Below are positions 7,501 through 14,872 of a stretch of DNA of 64,000 nucleotides, in pieces. The notes under the pieces were generated by a model. The model did not search any database. It saw nothing but the letters and a program-made list of their open reading frames with translations, and was not told the DNA's origin. Position numbers and translations under genes: made by a program. Where the stretch lies: the NCBI GenBank assembly GCA_946188395.1, contig CAMHUU010000004.1:1-64000 (forward strand), written 5' to 3'. This DNA is from an uncultured Prevotellaceae bacterium (GTDB lineage: Bacteria > Bacteroidota > Bacteroidia > Bacteroidales > Bacteroidaceae). The stretch's first letter is position 1. Every line of letters begins with the position of its first letter.

Positions 7501-8908
7501 GACGATATTCCATAGTGTAGATGTACAAAAAGGAGAAGTGACTGCAACCTTCCGAAAGATTTTGGGGTTACAAGGTATAGAAGAGAAGAAAGACAGATCG
7601 CTACATTCACACCATGCTATTGATGCAGCTGTTCTTACTATGATACCCGTTGCAGCCAAAAGAGAAAAAATGCTCAAACTGTTCTATGAAAGAGAAGAAT
7701 CAGTTAAAGGTACCTATGATTACGAGCGTCTTACCAACGAACTGGCACTTGAAATTGATAGCTGCAACTTTGGGAATCAGCCAGAGAAGATAGCTGATAT
7801 TATAAACAAGAACATCTTGATTAATCAAATAAAAAAAGAGAAAACCCTCATACCTTCAAGTAAGGTTTGGAGAGCACGCGGTAAAAAAATGCTGTTCAAA
7901 CAAAAGGATGGGAGAAGTTTTTATAGAACAAAGAAAGGTGATTCTATCAGAGCTTCCCTGCATCTAGATACCATATATGGTGCCATCATGTACCCGATGA
8001 AGGACGAAACAACTAAAAAGCCTATTGTGCAAGAAGGTCATTTTGTTTACGATGAAAATGCTGTTCCAAAGATGGTGTCTCGTATCCCTGTCAATAAATT
8101 AACTAGTCTTGAATCGCTAGATGCTATTGTGGATTATTCTTTGCGTGAGGATATCAAAAAACAAATCGAAAAAAGGATGGCTAAGGGTAAATCTTTCAAT
8201 GCAGCACGTGATGAGGGACTTTGGCTATTAGATAATAATGGTCATGAAATAAAGGTAGATAAGTATGGGAAAAACATAAACCCCATAAGGCATATCAGAT
8301 GTTTTGTAAAAGCGGGCCGTGGATATCTTACACACGACAAGGCACTTCAATTAAAAAAGCATACTCATGTGAGTGAGAAAAATCTCGTAAATATTACCGA
8401 TAGAAGACATCGGAATATTGTATATGTGGTTAATGAAGATAATTGTGTGATGTTGTTATATTCTGCGGTGGTTCGTGGCAAATTAAAGAGGGCTGCTCGT
8501 ATTTTGAACGCATTAGAGGTTGCAGAGCTCAAAAGAAACAACCCTCACTTAAAGCATTTGTCCGATATTGCAAATGAACCTTACTATCAGACAATTACTA
8601 AGAATAAAGAAGAATATACCTATTATGCTTCACTCATTCCAGGCACAAGGGTGTTGAGATGGGAGAACAACTATGAGGAACTGCTTGAAATGACTCATGA
8701 AGAATTATCTAAACGATTATTTGTTGTGAGGAATTTCAACAACAAAGGCACGACAGTACAGCCTAAATATACAATTTACCTTCAGTCTCATATAGAAGCA
8801 GAGGAAAACAATCAAACAGTAGTTCCTCAGGATTTTAATTATCTTATTGAAGGATATGATTTTGAAATTAACAATTTGGGCGAACTATCTTTCTCGGATT
8901 GCTTATGA
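4535..8908 (+). CDS. cas9: CRISPR-associated endonuclease Cas9 (type II-C)
   Basis: The 1,457-residue protein is in the size range of large Bacteroidetes Cas9s and appears intact. RuvC-I is at the N-terminus (IIVGFDLGTNSLG, D8). An Arg-rich bridge helix follows at about residues 60-76 (RQRRLYDVRRRRRWE). RuvC-II is VVIETTREIND with E721. The HNH domain shows DIEH with H850 and a downstream NLT...N pattern. RuvC-III is HSHHAIDAA with H1027 and D1030. All nuclease residues are therefore present, and both strands of a target could be cut. Its stop overlaps the cas1 ATG (ATGA at 8905-8908). No csn2 or cas4 is present, which fits subtype II-C. The ATG at 4535 places the RuvC-I strand at the usual distance. 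Confidence 0.95.
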   Translation: MSIIVGFDLGTNSLGVSVRNTALGDNIKEQLEYYSVDIFDSGVGNNKSGEYSYAAERSKGIRQRRLYDVRRRRRWETLKYLIKYGYCPLSMDELKAWMTYRKSEGLFRKYPINNKEFMNWIRLDFDGNGKTDCTPYKLRYDLVNRQFDFTDKTECYRFGRAIFHICQHRGFKSSKGETLLGQGDETEQDLAKEMEKSEHEKFDKLKSFMDENNCKTVGEALHLLERTGMRIRNSEYQAVRSKLKEEIKEIFNYQDGLDIQSDFYTHLISEDKHVGCIFYKNQLRSQKGLIGHCTMETTKPRCPISHPDFEKYRAFSFIANIKIRETTDEEWHPLDLETKRYVYDTCFLSFVSPDFEFKRIRDALVKKLGHAFSYEPNKKGTINYSDKQNVAGCPVSARLKKLLGEDWETHIIQGIKERNSQSKKTPQRHVVTYSAEDIWHYCFTTDEKEDIENFGRNTLKFDDDKIKQLIALWSSIKQGYGMLSRKAIRNITRMLLYGLDNKDAILLAKIPDIVGLDKWGRNEDNVRDILSEYNTKLNADYSRERTLCNITNTLIANYKAIEQNVFAYKDVEYQLDASDIKDVDNAVVDYFGEDTWSQMSADEQEPIIEEVRKRYQTFFSTSKREFCKNKPLADYFSSFLATRIPNFNQDLLKKLYHPSMAEFPTGELDKKDSNECRLGSPKLGGIKNPVALRTLHVLRKKVNAMLDRHMIDPETTRVVIETTREINDANMRWAIEQYQNKRKEENKAIEDLLSEFFPKGDISDENYDKANSFMTQGCSKDNPDEIDSDYLYGDSMLFPFTGKKEKVDADRQRLVLKYKLWKQQYGICLYTGKRISFSSLFDDNKYDIEHTLPRSKSFDDSQANLTVCDYYFNRSIKGNKLPTQLANYEEDAIINGVKYTAIKPRLAAWEKKVESLKDRVDYWKAQSRKAQDKNRKDDCIRQRHLWQMEYDFWKDKLMRFKMKEIPQGFRHRQISDTGTISRYAVLYLKTIFHSVDVQKGEVTATFRKILGLQGIEEKKDRSLHSHHAIDAAVLTMIPVAAKREKMLKLFYEREESVKGTYDYERLTNELALEIDSCNFGNQPEKIADIINKNILINQIKKEKTLIPSSKVWRARGKKMLFKQKDGRSFYRTKKGDSIRASLHLDTIYGAIMYPMKDETTKKPIVQEGHFVYDENAVPKMVSRIPVNKLTSLESLDAIVDYSLREDIKKQIEKRMAKGKSFNAARDEGLWLLDNNGHEIKVDKYGKNINPIRHIRCFVKAGRGYLTHDKALQLKKHTHVSEKNLVNITDRRHRNIVYVVNEDNCVMLLYSAVVRGKLKRAARILNALEVAELKRNNPHLKHLSDIANEPYYQTITKNKEEYTYYASLIPGTRVLRWENNYEELLEMTHEELSKRLFVVRNFNNKGTTVQPKYTIYLQSHIEAEENNQTVVPQDFNYLIEGYDFEINNLGELSFSDCL

Positions 8909-9342
8909 TAAAGAAAACGCTTTGTTTCTCAAACCCAGCCTACATCAGTTTATGCAATAGGCAGTTAGTCATTCAGATTCCAGATATAGAGAAGAACGAC
9001 AAACTTACAGCTGATTTTAAGAAAATGAATGAACGTACCATCCCGATTGAGGATATCGGGGTGGTCGTTTTAGAAAATAAGCAAATTACTATCACTACAG
9101 GCGCGATTGAAGCTCTGCTTGACAATAATGCAGCACTTATTACCTGCGATAGTCGCTGTATGCCTACGGGACTTATGCTACCACTTTATGGTAATACGCT
9201 CCAAAGCGAACGTTTCCGTGACCAGATTGAAGCTTCATTGCCGCTTCTCAAACAACAGCTTCGCTGGCTAAATGTTTTCGAGGTGAATCGCGAATTTTAT
9301 CATATCCCGACATGCAATGACTACTTCGTATCGCTTGAGTGA
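8905..9342 (+). pseudogene. cas1: Cas1, truncated: catalytic C-terminal domain deleted
   Basis: The first ~115 residues from MIKKTLCFSNPAYISL are clear Cas1: an N-terminal beta domain with IPIEDIGVVVLEN and the block ending near SLPLLKQQ at about 9255. Intact type II Cas1 has about 300 residues, and the metal-binding Glu/His/Asp lie in the C-terminal helical domain. Here the reading frame leaves Cas1 sequence abruptly, adds about 30 unrelated residues, and stops at 9342 inside cas2. About 180 residues are missing, with no remnant before cas2 at 9317. The integrase must be inactive, so new spacers could only come with help from another Cas1. An assembly deletion is the alternative. Confidence 0.85.
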
Positions 9343-9664
9343 ATATCGCGTTATGTGGATACTTGTGTTTTTTGACTTGCCTACAGAAACCAAAAAAGAC
9401 CGCAAGGCTGCGGCAAAGTTCCGTAAGGACTTGCAAGGAGACGGATTCACGATGTTTCAATTTTCCATATATATCCGACAATGTGCCAGTCGCGAAAACA
9501 TGGATGTACATATAAAAAGGGTACATAGTTTCCTTCCGGAAGACGGAAAAGTTGGAGTTCTCTATATAACAGATAAGCAATTTGGAGAAATGCAGGTCTT
9601 TTATGGTAAGAAGGCTAAGGAAGAAAAAACTCCACCTATCGCCTTGCAATTGGAGCTATTCTAA
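9317..9664 (+). CDS. cas2: CRISPR-associated protein Cas2
   Basis: At 115 residues it is full length. After a short start ([11 protein letters not shown]) comes the conserved [19 protein letters not shown] strand with the usual Asp, then [13 protein letters not shown], and a C-terminal QLELF typical of type II-C Cas2. Cas2 is the structural core of the Cas1-Cas2 integrase and pairs with two Cas1 dimers. With the catalytic half of cas1 gone, this gene is probably a leftover, but it shows no damage itself. It overlaps the tail of the truncated cas1 frame by 26 bp. Confidence 0.92.
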   Translation: MTTSYRLSEYRVMWILVFFDLPTETKKDRKAAAKFRKDLQGDGFTMFQFSIYIRQCASRENMDVHIKRVHSFLPEDGKVGVLYITDKQFGEMQVFYGKKAKEEKTPPIALQLELF

Positions 9665-9684
9665 TAGTATGTTTAGAAACAAGA

Positions 9685-9707
9685 AATCCCGCCATTTGAG
9701 CGGGATT
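9685..9707 (-). terminator. terminator of the pre-crRNA transcript
   Basis: Stem AATCCCGC (9685-9692) with GCGGGATT (9700-9707). On the minus strand it is followed by TTCTTGTTTC, while the plus-strand side (CTTAGTATC) is poor in T. It therefore best serves transcripts coming through the array toward cas2. It may also weakly end the cas operon. Confidence 0.6.
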
Positions 9708-9784
9708 CTTAGTATCACAATATCACTTTTCTTTTTGTAAATAACCTCGTATCATTCTGTACCTCAGGTTTTTATCTAAGGTCA

Positions 9785-10595
9785 GTTGTTTGTGATACGT
9801 ATGAGATACGAATTTGTAAGCTATTCACAACTGCATCGCTTTCGTGGACTACCGAGGCCGGTTGTTTGTGATACGTATGAGATACGAATTTGTAAGCTAT
9901 TCACAACGTGTCCGCTGGGACTGAGGAACGAATCACCGTTGTTTGTGATACGTATGAGATACGAATTTGTAAGCTATTCACAACTAAGAAGAATGATGGT
10001 TCTGAAACCGAGAGGTTGTTTGTGATACGTATGAGATACGAATTTGTAAGCTATTCACAACGCGGCTGAACTTCGCGGCTACGGTGCAACGTTGTTTGTG
10101 ATACGTATGAGATACGAATTTGTAAGCTATTCACAACCGACGAAGGAATACCGCCACTCGGCTTCTGTTGTTTGTGATACGTATGAGATACGAATTTGTA
10201 AGCTATTCACAACGACAACAGCGACGACCTGCTCGAAGTCATGTTGTTTGTGATACGTATGAGATACGAATTTGTAAGCTATTCACAACCAAGACATCTT
10301 CGATAGAGGAGATATTACGGTTGTTTGTGATACGTATGAGATACGAATTTGTAAGCTATTCACAACAGCCGACGTGATAGGTGACGCTGAGATTAGTTGT
10401 TTGTGATACGTATGAGATACGAATTTGTAAGCTATTCACAACCCTGCCTAATGGCAACTTCACCGTGCCTGAGTTGTTTGTGATACGTATGAGATACGAA
10501 TTTGTAAGCTATTCACAACGTTGAACCGATTGTTGCTGTTCTGCGGGTGTCGTTTATGATACGTATGAGATACGAATTTGTAAGAATGTCAAAGA
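9785..10595 (-). CRISPR. type II-C CRISPR array, 11 repeats and 10 spacers
   Basis: The 47-bp repeat begins GTTGTTTGTG and ends TTCACAAC on the plus strand. Repeats start at 9785, 9861, 9938, 10015, 10091, 10167, 10243, 10320, 10396, 10473 and 10549. Spacers are 29 or 30 bp. The first ten repeats look identical. The last (10549-10595) has two changes near its start and a diverged final 11 bases. The array is assigned to the minus strand because the anti-repeat in the tracrRNA pairs only with minus-strand repeat RNA and because a perfect promoter lies just beyond the degenerate repeat. In crRNA sense the repeat begins GTTGTGAATAGC. Spacers are GC-richer than the repeat; their sources are not identified. 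Confidence 0.97.
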
Positions 10596-10628
10596 GCAAT
10601 TGTTAGAGAAGATTATCTCTTACGAGTG

Positions 10629-10660
10629 CAAAAATACAAAAAGAAAGATAAATATACAAA
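10629..10660 (-). promoter_or_regulatory. pre-crRNA promoter
   Basis: Minus strand: TTTG (10660-10657), 20 bp, TATTTTTG (10636-10629). It points into the array from the side of the degenerate repeat, with a predicted start near 10624. It is back to back with the promoter at 10675. Confidence 0.75.
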
Positions 10661-10674
10661 TGTTTTGTAGAAAA

Positions 10675-10706
10675 TTTGTTTTATTCGCATTTTTAACCTA
10701 TCTTTG
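10675..10706 (+). promoter_or_regulatory. promoter of the exported protein gene at 10778
   Basis: TTTG (10675-10678), 20 bp, TATCTTTG (10699-10706), a perfect match, divergent from the pre-crRNA promoter. Confidence 0.75.
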
Positions 10707-10777
10707 CATCGAAATAATTGATCATGGATTCTTTGATCAAAAATGAAATAGTAACTAAAAACGAAATAGAATATAAA

Positions 10778-12001
10778 ATGAGAAAATTATTATTAGGTTT
10801 TGCGCTGATTTCGATATCTGTTCAAGCACAGGATCTCAGAGGCGACATCTATAATGACTCAACAGAGTTCGTTATGGTTGAAGATACCGTCATTGATACT
10901 GCCGCCATTAGCAACTTTGCTAATCAATATAGAGAAAGTTTGAAAAAAGAATTGGACACCCTACACATAGTCCATGAAGTACTTACACAAATAAGGGATC
11001 ATGCTGGAAAGGATTTTCCAGAAGATATGTTAGGAAAATACAAGTTTTTCTTAGAATGGTTCAAAACAAATAGCTGCAAGGGCGGTGATGTTTACCAATA
11101 TGGTGGCGATGGGCAATCCGTTAGCGTAGACTTTGATAAAATTCATAAGCAGCTTGAGAAAAACAAAATCAGCAAGCAGATTGTTGAATTGGCCCCCCGG
11201 ATTCGCTACAGCGGTAGAATGAAACTGCTAGAATATGATATGAATAGAGATGATTTCGATATTTATAAAAGGGTGAAGAATACAACGACTAAACTACCCC
11301 AAAAGAAGGCCTTAGTTTCTATCCCCAACATTTATTATAGACCCCGTGTCTTCATGGAAACGCGCGATGGTGTTTTGGGCAAAAACGTCAATCTAGGGAC
11401 AATTGAGTTTAACATGTTAGATCGAGGCTGGGAATGGTTGAAGAAAGAAAATAGTACTCATCATAAAAACACTTACCCTGTTGAGTATTATAGCCAGACA
11501 TATACCTCCCATCCTGAGTATATAATTCGTGTCATTGGTATAGATAATGTACATTATGTGTTCGACAAAACAGGTGATTTGGTATTCACTGCAGGTATCT
11601 ATAGAAGCCCTCATGGTGAAGTAAATGATTTAAGGAATCACCTTATTTTATTAGAATGCAAAAAAGATTATGAAGCAAATAAATATGACGTAGCCAGTGA
11701 GGGACCAGATGTGCAGTATGCAATTAAATATCAGCTGGGCTATTTTAGTGATGAAGAAAAAAAAGCCAAACCCCAATATAGCTTTAATAATAAGACGGCA
11801 TCAAAATATGTCGAGCAGCTGAAAAACGATCATAGCGAGGAATACAAATACTTGTATGAAATAAAGCGAATAGGTAACAATTCGTTCCGATATAGATATG
11901 TGGATTATGAAATGAAACCAACTCATGATGTTTATGTTACTTATTACAAGACAGACCCATTCTTTGTCGGAAAACGAATAGACAAAATAGTAACGTATTA
12001 A
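10778..12001 (+). CDS. hypothetical exported protein
   Basis: I do not recognise this 407-residue protein. The ATG at 10778 is preferred over TTG 10718 or ATG 10724 because it starts a clean signal peptide (MRKLLLGFALISISVQAQ) with likely cleavage after QAQ. The upstream codons repeat DNA found before the next small gene and look like leader. The mature part is rich in Lys, Asp and Tyr, with beta-type segments and no catalytic motif I can name; it probably acts in the periplasm or at the outer membrane. It stands next to the CRISPR array but faces away from it, with an independent promoter. Confidence 0.7.
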   Translation: MRKLLLGFALISISVQAQDLRGDIYNDSTEFVMVEDTVIDTAAISNFANQYRESLKKELDTLHIVHEVLTQIRDHAGKDFPEDMLGKYKFFLEWFKTNSCKGGDVYQYGGDGQSVSVDFDKIHKQLEKNKISKQIVELAPRIRYSGRMKLLEYDMNRDDFDIYKRVKNTTTKLPQKKALVSIPNIYYRPRVFMETRDGVLGKNVNLGTIEFNMLDRGWEWLKKENSTHHKNTYPVEYYSQTYTSHPEYIIRVIGIDNVHYVFDKTGDLVFTAGIYRSPHGEVNDLRNHLILLECKKDYEANKYDVASEGPDVQYAIKYQLGYFSDEEKKAKPQYSFNNKTASKYVEQLKNDHSEEYKYLYEIKRIGNNSFRYRYVDYEMKPTHDVYVTYYKTDPFFVGKRIDKIVTY

Positions 12002-12056
12002 TTAAATGCGGTTCTTTGATTAAATTTGAATAGAAAACTAAAAACGAAATAGAACA

Positions 12057-12152
12057 ATGAAGAAATCTGTCAATGGATGTTTGATTCTTATAATTGCGAT
12101 TGTCCTCCTGGCATTCGTCTATTTGATATGGACATTTACAATGATGTCATAA
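12057..12152 (+). CDS. 31-residue single-pass membrane peptide
   Basis: The ATG at 12057 opens a 32-codon frame (MKKSVNGCLILIIAIVLLAF and eleven more residues, then TAA). It has a basic start and one long hydrophobic helix, the form of a small membrane protein. The ~48 bp before it resemble the ~50 bp before the gene at 10778 (both contain ACTAAAAACGAAATAGAA), so the two genes share a duplicated leader and are probably co-transcribed. Function is unknown. Confidence 0.5.
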   Translation: MKKSVNGCLILIIAIVLLAFVYLIWTFTMMS

Positions 12153-12168
12153 AACAATTCAGAAAATA

Positions 12169-12200
12169 TTTGGTGTATTGAGATATTATAATTATCTTTG
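12169..12200 (+). promoter_or_regulatory. promoter of the 6S-like RNA
   Basis: TTTG (12169-12172), 20 bp, TATCTTTG (12193-12200), a perfect promoter with no ORF of note for the next 280 bp. Confidence 0.75.
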
Positions 12201-12204
12201 CAAC

Positions 12205-12402
12205 TCAGAAAATAACATCGTGGAAAAAGATAAGCTCTGACAGCTTTCTCGATATCACTTAAGACCGCAATCGAATAGTACTAATCGGGTAGATTGTCTG
12301 CCAGCTCGTGTCGTGGAGATGCGAGCACTGGTAGTTTCAGTCCGATAAGTACAATTGCGGTCTTAGGTGATACTGTTATGAAGGTGCTTGCTCTCCTTTT
12401 TT
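12205..12402 (+). ncRNA. 6S-like long-hairpin RNA
   Basis: The transcript predicted from the promoter folds into one elongated hairpin. Bases 12253-12271 pair with 12354-12372 over 19 positions with a single wobble. The stem continues with AGTACT/AGTAC and ATCGG/CCGAT, opens into an internal loop, and closes with an apical stem CTGCCAG/CTGGTAG (12298-12304 with 12327-12333). A T-tract at 12397-12402 could end it, giving about 198 nt. Size and shape match 6S RNA, which binds RNA polymerase holoenzyme as a promoter mimic. The identity rests on shape alone, and an unrelated structured RNA is possible. Confidence 0.5.
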
Positions 12403-12480
12403 ACCAAGATTTCTTAAACTTAATAACTATAATAACTATGGCAATATTTGCTTTTATAAATACCAATTTCTAAGAACTCA

Positions 12481-13458
12481 ATGGACTTTTTGATATACTT
12501 CACTTTAGCGCTTTTTGCAACCATCATGATTCTTCTTATCGGAGGAACCATAGGCAATTTTCTGGTTAGATTATATTATACGTTGGATAATGCACGGCTA
12601 AAGAGAAAAATTTCAGTATACGGCTATCGTTGTTACTATTTTGGCTACGAAGATATGAACAAAGATGGGCATTGCCTGCAGATAATACCAATACTGAAAG
12701 ATTTGTATATTAAAAATAGCAGCTTCAACGTGTACTGTAGCAGGCTATCGGAAGAGCGACTGCCACTCAACGTGATGCTGAATTGGGCCCGTAGTGTTGC
12801 TGAAGACTTGTTTGCAGCACCAATACCTTCTGTGAAACTGGATCAGTGGAATCACTATTGGAAAAGTAAATTATACACACGTATGACCTTTTTCCATAGC
12901 GATTTTCCCAAATATGAGGATTATGAGATGGGATGTCTTTGGGGAACAGTATACTTATGGTTGGCAATTTGTTACGAAAAAGACTTTAATGATTCTTTGA
13001 TGCAAAGGATAGTACAATTGGCATGCAAAGAAAAAACGGCTGTTCCATATTTTTATCATTTATACAATGCAACTCGCAATTTTAAAGGAGAAAATTACTT
13101 CCTAGTATCTATGCCAAATATGGTCGGCGGTGATGTTGATGAAAATCGGCAATACGATAATCAGTTTGGGAATAGTATTAGTGCTGAAGAGATTTATAGT
13201 GGCTTTGAGGCTTTGACCGTCAATGAACGTTGTAATGCCCGTAGAGTGTTGAACGATGTATTAGCTGATAGTCCCGCATGGAGTACGATACGGAATGAGA
13301 TGAAATCGCGTGGATGGTTCAAAGAGACAATCTACCCGATGAGTGAAACTAAGATGGTGGTCAATGGAGACTATGTATTAGAGAAAAATGTAGAGCATGA
13401 AGTAGGTGGTGTTGAGGCTGGTGGAACTGGCGTCAGCATCAATCAAAATGAAAAATAA
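12481..13458 (+). CDS. hypothetical membrane-anchored protein
   Basis: A 325-residue protein of unknown function with one N-terminal transmembrane helix (about residues 4-30, LIYFTLALFATIMILLIGG) and a long cytoplasmic or periplasmic domain. Its last 35 residues carry a motif of the form V-x-G-D-Y-V-x-E-K-x-V-E-x-E-V followed by VEAGGTGVSI. The same motif opens the next gene product, which starts 8 bp downstream. The pair is surely co-transcribed. The motif looks like a small beta-strand module, and a structural or binding role is my guess. Confidence 0.6.
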   Translation: MDFLIYFTLALFATIMILLIGGTIGNFLVRLYYTLDNARLKRKISVYGYRCYYFGYEDMNKDGHCLQIIPILKDLYIKNSSFNVYCSRLSEERLPLNVMLNWARSVAEDLFAAPIPSVKLDQWNHYWKSKLYTRMTFFHSDFPKYEDYEMGCLWGTVYLWLAICYEKDFNDSLMQRIVQLACKEKTAVPYFYHLYNATRNFKGENYFLVSMPNMVGGDVDENRQYDNQFGNSISAEEIYSGFEALTVNERCNARRVLNDVLADSPAWSTIRNEMKSRGWFKETIYPMSETKMVVNGDYVLEKNVEHEVGGVEAGGTGVSINQNEK

Positions 13459-13466
13459 TTAGACAT

Positions 13467-13991
13467 ATGAATAAGGAAGAATTGCAAGCTGCACTCGAAG
13501 CCATTAGCAAAAGTGGCGTCACCGTAAAGGGCGATTTGGTTATAGAGAAGAAAGTGGAATACGAAGTGGCAAATGTCGAGAATGGCGGTATTGGTATCCA
13601 GATCAACAATGGGAAGAATGTGCCATTGACTGTTACTGACAAAGACATTAAGGCAACATTAGAAGCGCTACTAAGGTTGAAGGATGAAAAGGACAAACTG
13701 CTGTTTAAGAATAAGAAACAATGGTGGGCAGTATATCGGGTGCTGTCCACCTTCTGTCACTATCCTCAACAAATGACCTCCTTTAAGACAAAGATAACCG
13801 ATATGGAGATTGACTACGGTGGAAATCCCAATGTCATCACATACGACTCATTGACAGATGCTCCGAAAACTGTTCCGCTGATGGCATGTTCGCCTTCTGC
13901 ATGGGACACGCTGAAAGATAAGAGCGACAACTACAAACAACAGTATGACGTGGCAGAGTTTTTGATGTTGAAATTGGGCATTAAGTCATAG
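13467..13991 (+). CDS. hypothetical protein sharing a GDxVxEKxVExEV module
   Basis: This 174-residue protein lacks signal and membrane segments. Residues 18-50 (VKGDLVIEKKVEYEVANVEN then GGIGIQI) closely copy the C-terminus of the preceding protein, as if one module had been distributed to both ends of a gene boundary. The rest is helical with a central KNKKQWWAVYRVLS stretch. Family unknown; it is the last gene before a strong terminator. Confidence 0.6.
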   Translation: MNKEELQAALEAISKSGVTVKGDLVIEKKVEYEVANVENGGIGIQINNGKNVPLTVTDKDIKATLEALLRLKDEKDKLLFKNKKQWWAVYRVLSTFCHYPQQMTSFKTKITDMEIDYGGNPNVITYDSLTDAPKTVPLMACSPSAWDTLKDKSDNYKQQYDVAEFLMLKLGIKS

Positions 13992-14029
13992 AAAACTCCA
14001 ATAAGAACCCCAAAACTCCAATAACACCC

Positions 14030-14067
14030 CCCAACTCGGATAAATTCTGGGTTGGGATTTTTTTTGT
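14030..14067 (+). terminator. intrinsic terminator
   Basis: Stem CCCAAC (14030-14035) with GTTGGG (14051-14056), followed by a run of eight T. It separates the preceding pair from the next operon. A TACTTTTG box (14071-14078) right behind it probably starts that operon. Confidence 0.75.
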
Positions 14068-14094
14068 GCGTACTTTTGCCGTCGATATCATTTT

Positions 14095-14394
14095 ATGTCA
14101 AATTTAAAACAATTACAGGAAATGGAAAAAAGAGTAAAGGTATTGCTGCAGAGCGGGGCTCGCTCGTTTGCAGGGCAGAATGGAGAACAGGTTACGGTGG
14201 TGGACGTGCTGCTGGACGATGGTCTGAACCAGTACTTCGCCAGTGCTTTCGACAAAGAGGCTTTGGCGCTGAGTCAGCAGCCGCTGGTGGTGCAGGAACG
14301 GGAGTATGCGGTAGACCTGCAGTTGTCGGTGAACAAGAGTCAGGACGGTAAGTATTTCCAGAAGGTGAAACTGACAAGAATCAAACAGTTATGA
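14095..14394 (+). CDS. hypothetical protein, 99 aa
   Basis: First gene of a five-gene operon reading into a DUF3987 protein. It begins MSNLKQLQEMEKRVKVLLQS, is mostly helix then strands, and has no recognised motif. Its stop overlaps the next start (ATGA, 14391-14394). Small genes like this commonly precede VirE-N/DUF3987 genes in Bacteroidales genomic islands, which is context only. Confidence 0.65.
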   Translation: MSNLKQLQEMEKRVKVLLQSGARSFAGQNGEQVTVVDVLLDDGLNQYFASAFDKEALALSQQPLVVQEREYAVDLQLSVNKSQDGKYFQKVKLTRIKQL

Positions 14395-14588
14395 GCAGAG
14401 CGAGACAGCAGATTTTTGTGGATGCAAAGGCGCGAAAGCAATTAATGGAACATTTCAAATGTTATAGGAATACATTGTCGAATGCCATCTATTTCAGGTT
14501 CAACAGTGCCTTGGAACGTGAGATCCGCAGCTACGCAGTGAATTTTTTAGAATGTCCTATCATATTATTAGAAGTAAACAAATTATGA
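14391..14588 (+). CDS. hypothetical protein, 65 aa
   Basis: A short basic protein (MSRARQQIFVDAKARKQLME...), linked by ATGA overlaps to both neighbours, which argues for real translation. It may bind nucleic acid, judging only from its Arg/Lys content. No family recognised. Confidence 0.55.
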   Translation: MSRARQQIFVDAKARKQLMEHFKCYRNTLSNAIYFRFNSALEREIRSYAVNFLECPIILLEVNKL

Positions 14589-14872
14589 ACACGAAGAAAG
14601 AAAAGGTTGAGATGGTACCCGGCAAGCGTTACAGGGGGTACGGATTTCTGAATGAGTTCAGGGAGTTTTGTTTTGAGCCTGAGGCCGTGGGTTCGCAGGC
14701 TGACCGCATCAAGCAGGTGGCGCAGAAGGAGGGTGTGACGATGTCGTACTCGAAACAGTATATTCTGCTGAGGGTGAAGCTGAAGCGTGGGCTGACGGCG
14801 ATGACACTGGCTCAGGAGCTGATGACGAAATTCCAGTTGATTATTAAATGGCTGAAGGAGTATGATATTTGA
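14585..14872 (+). CDS. hypothetical protein, 95 aa
   Basis: The start at 14585 (MNTKKEKVEMVPGKRYRGYG) is chosen because it overlaps the previous stop as ATGA; a longer frame from 14552 would overlap it by 37 bp. The product is basic with a Phe/Glu-rich middle and a helical end. Its last 11 bp overlap the DUF3987 gene, so the two are translationally linked. No function can be assigned. Confidence 0.6.
   Translation: MNTKKEKVEMVPGKRYRGYGFLNEFREFCFEPEAVGSQADRIKQVAQKEGVTMSYSKQYILLRVKLKRGLTAMTLAQELMTKFQLIIKWLKEYDI

Noticed and set aside
8905..9342. cas1 as a functional short variant
   Set aside because: The missing part contains all catalytic residues of the family, and the last ~30 residues are unrelated to Cas1.
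9786..10377. Two open frames (9786-10025 and 10168-10377) with repeated FVIRMRYEFVSYSQ
   Set aside because: They are translations of the CRISPR repeat itself and lie wholly inside the array.
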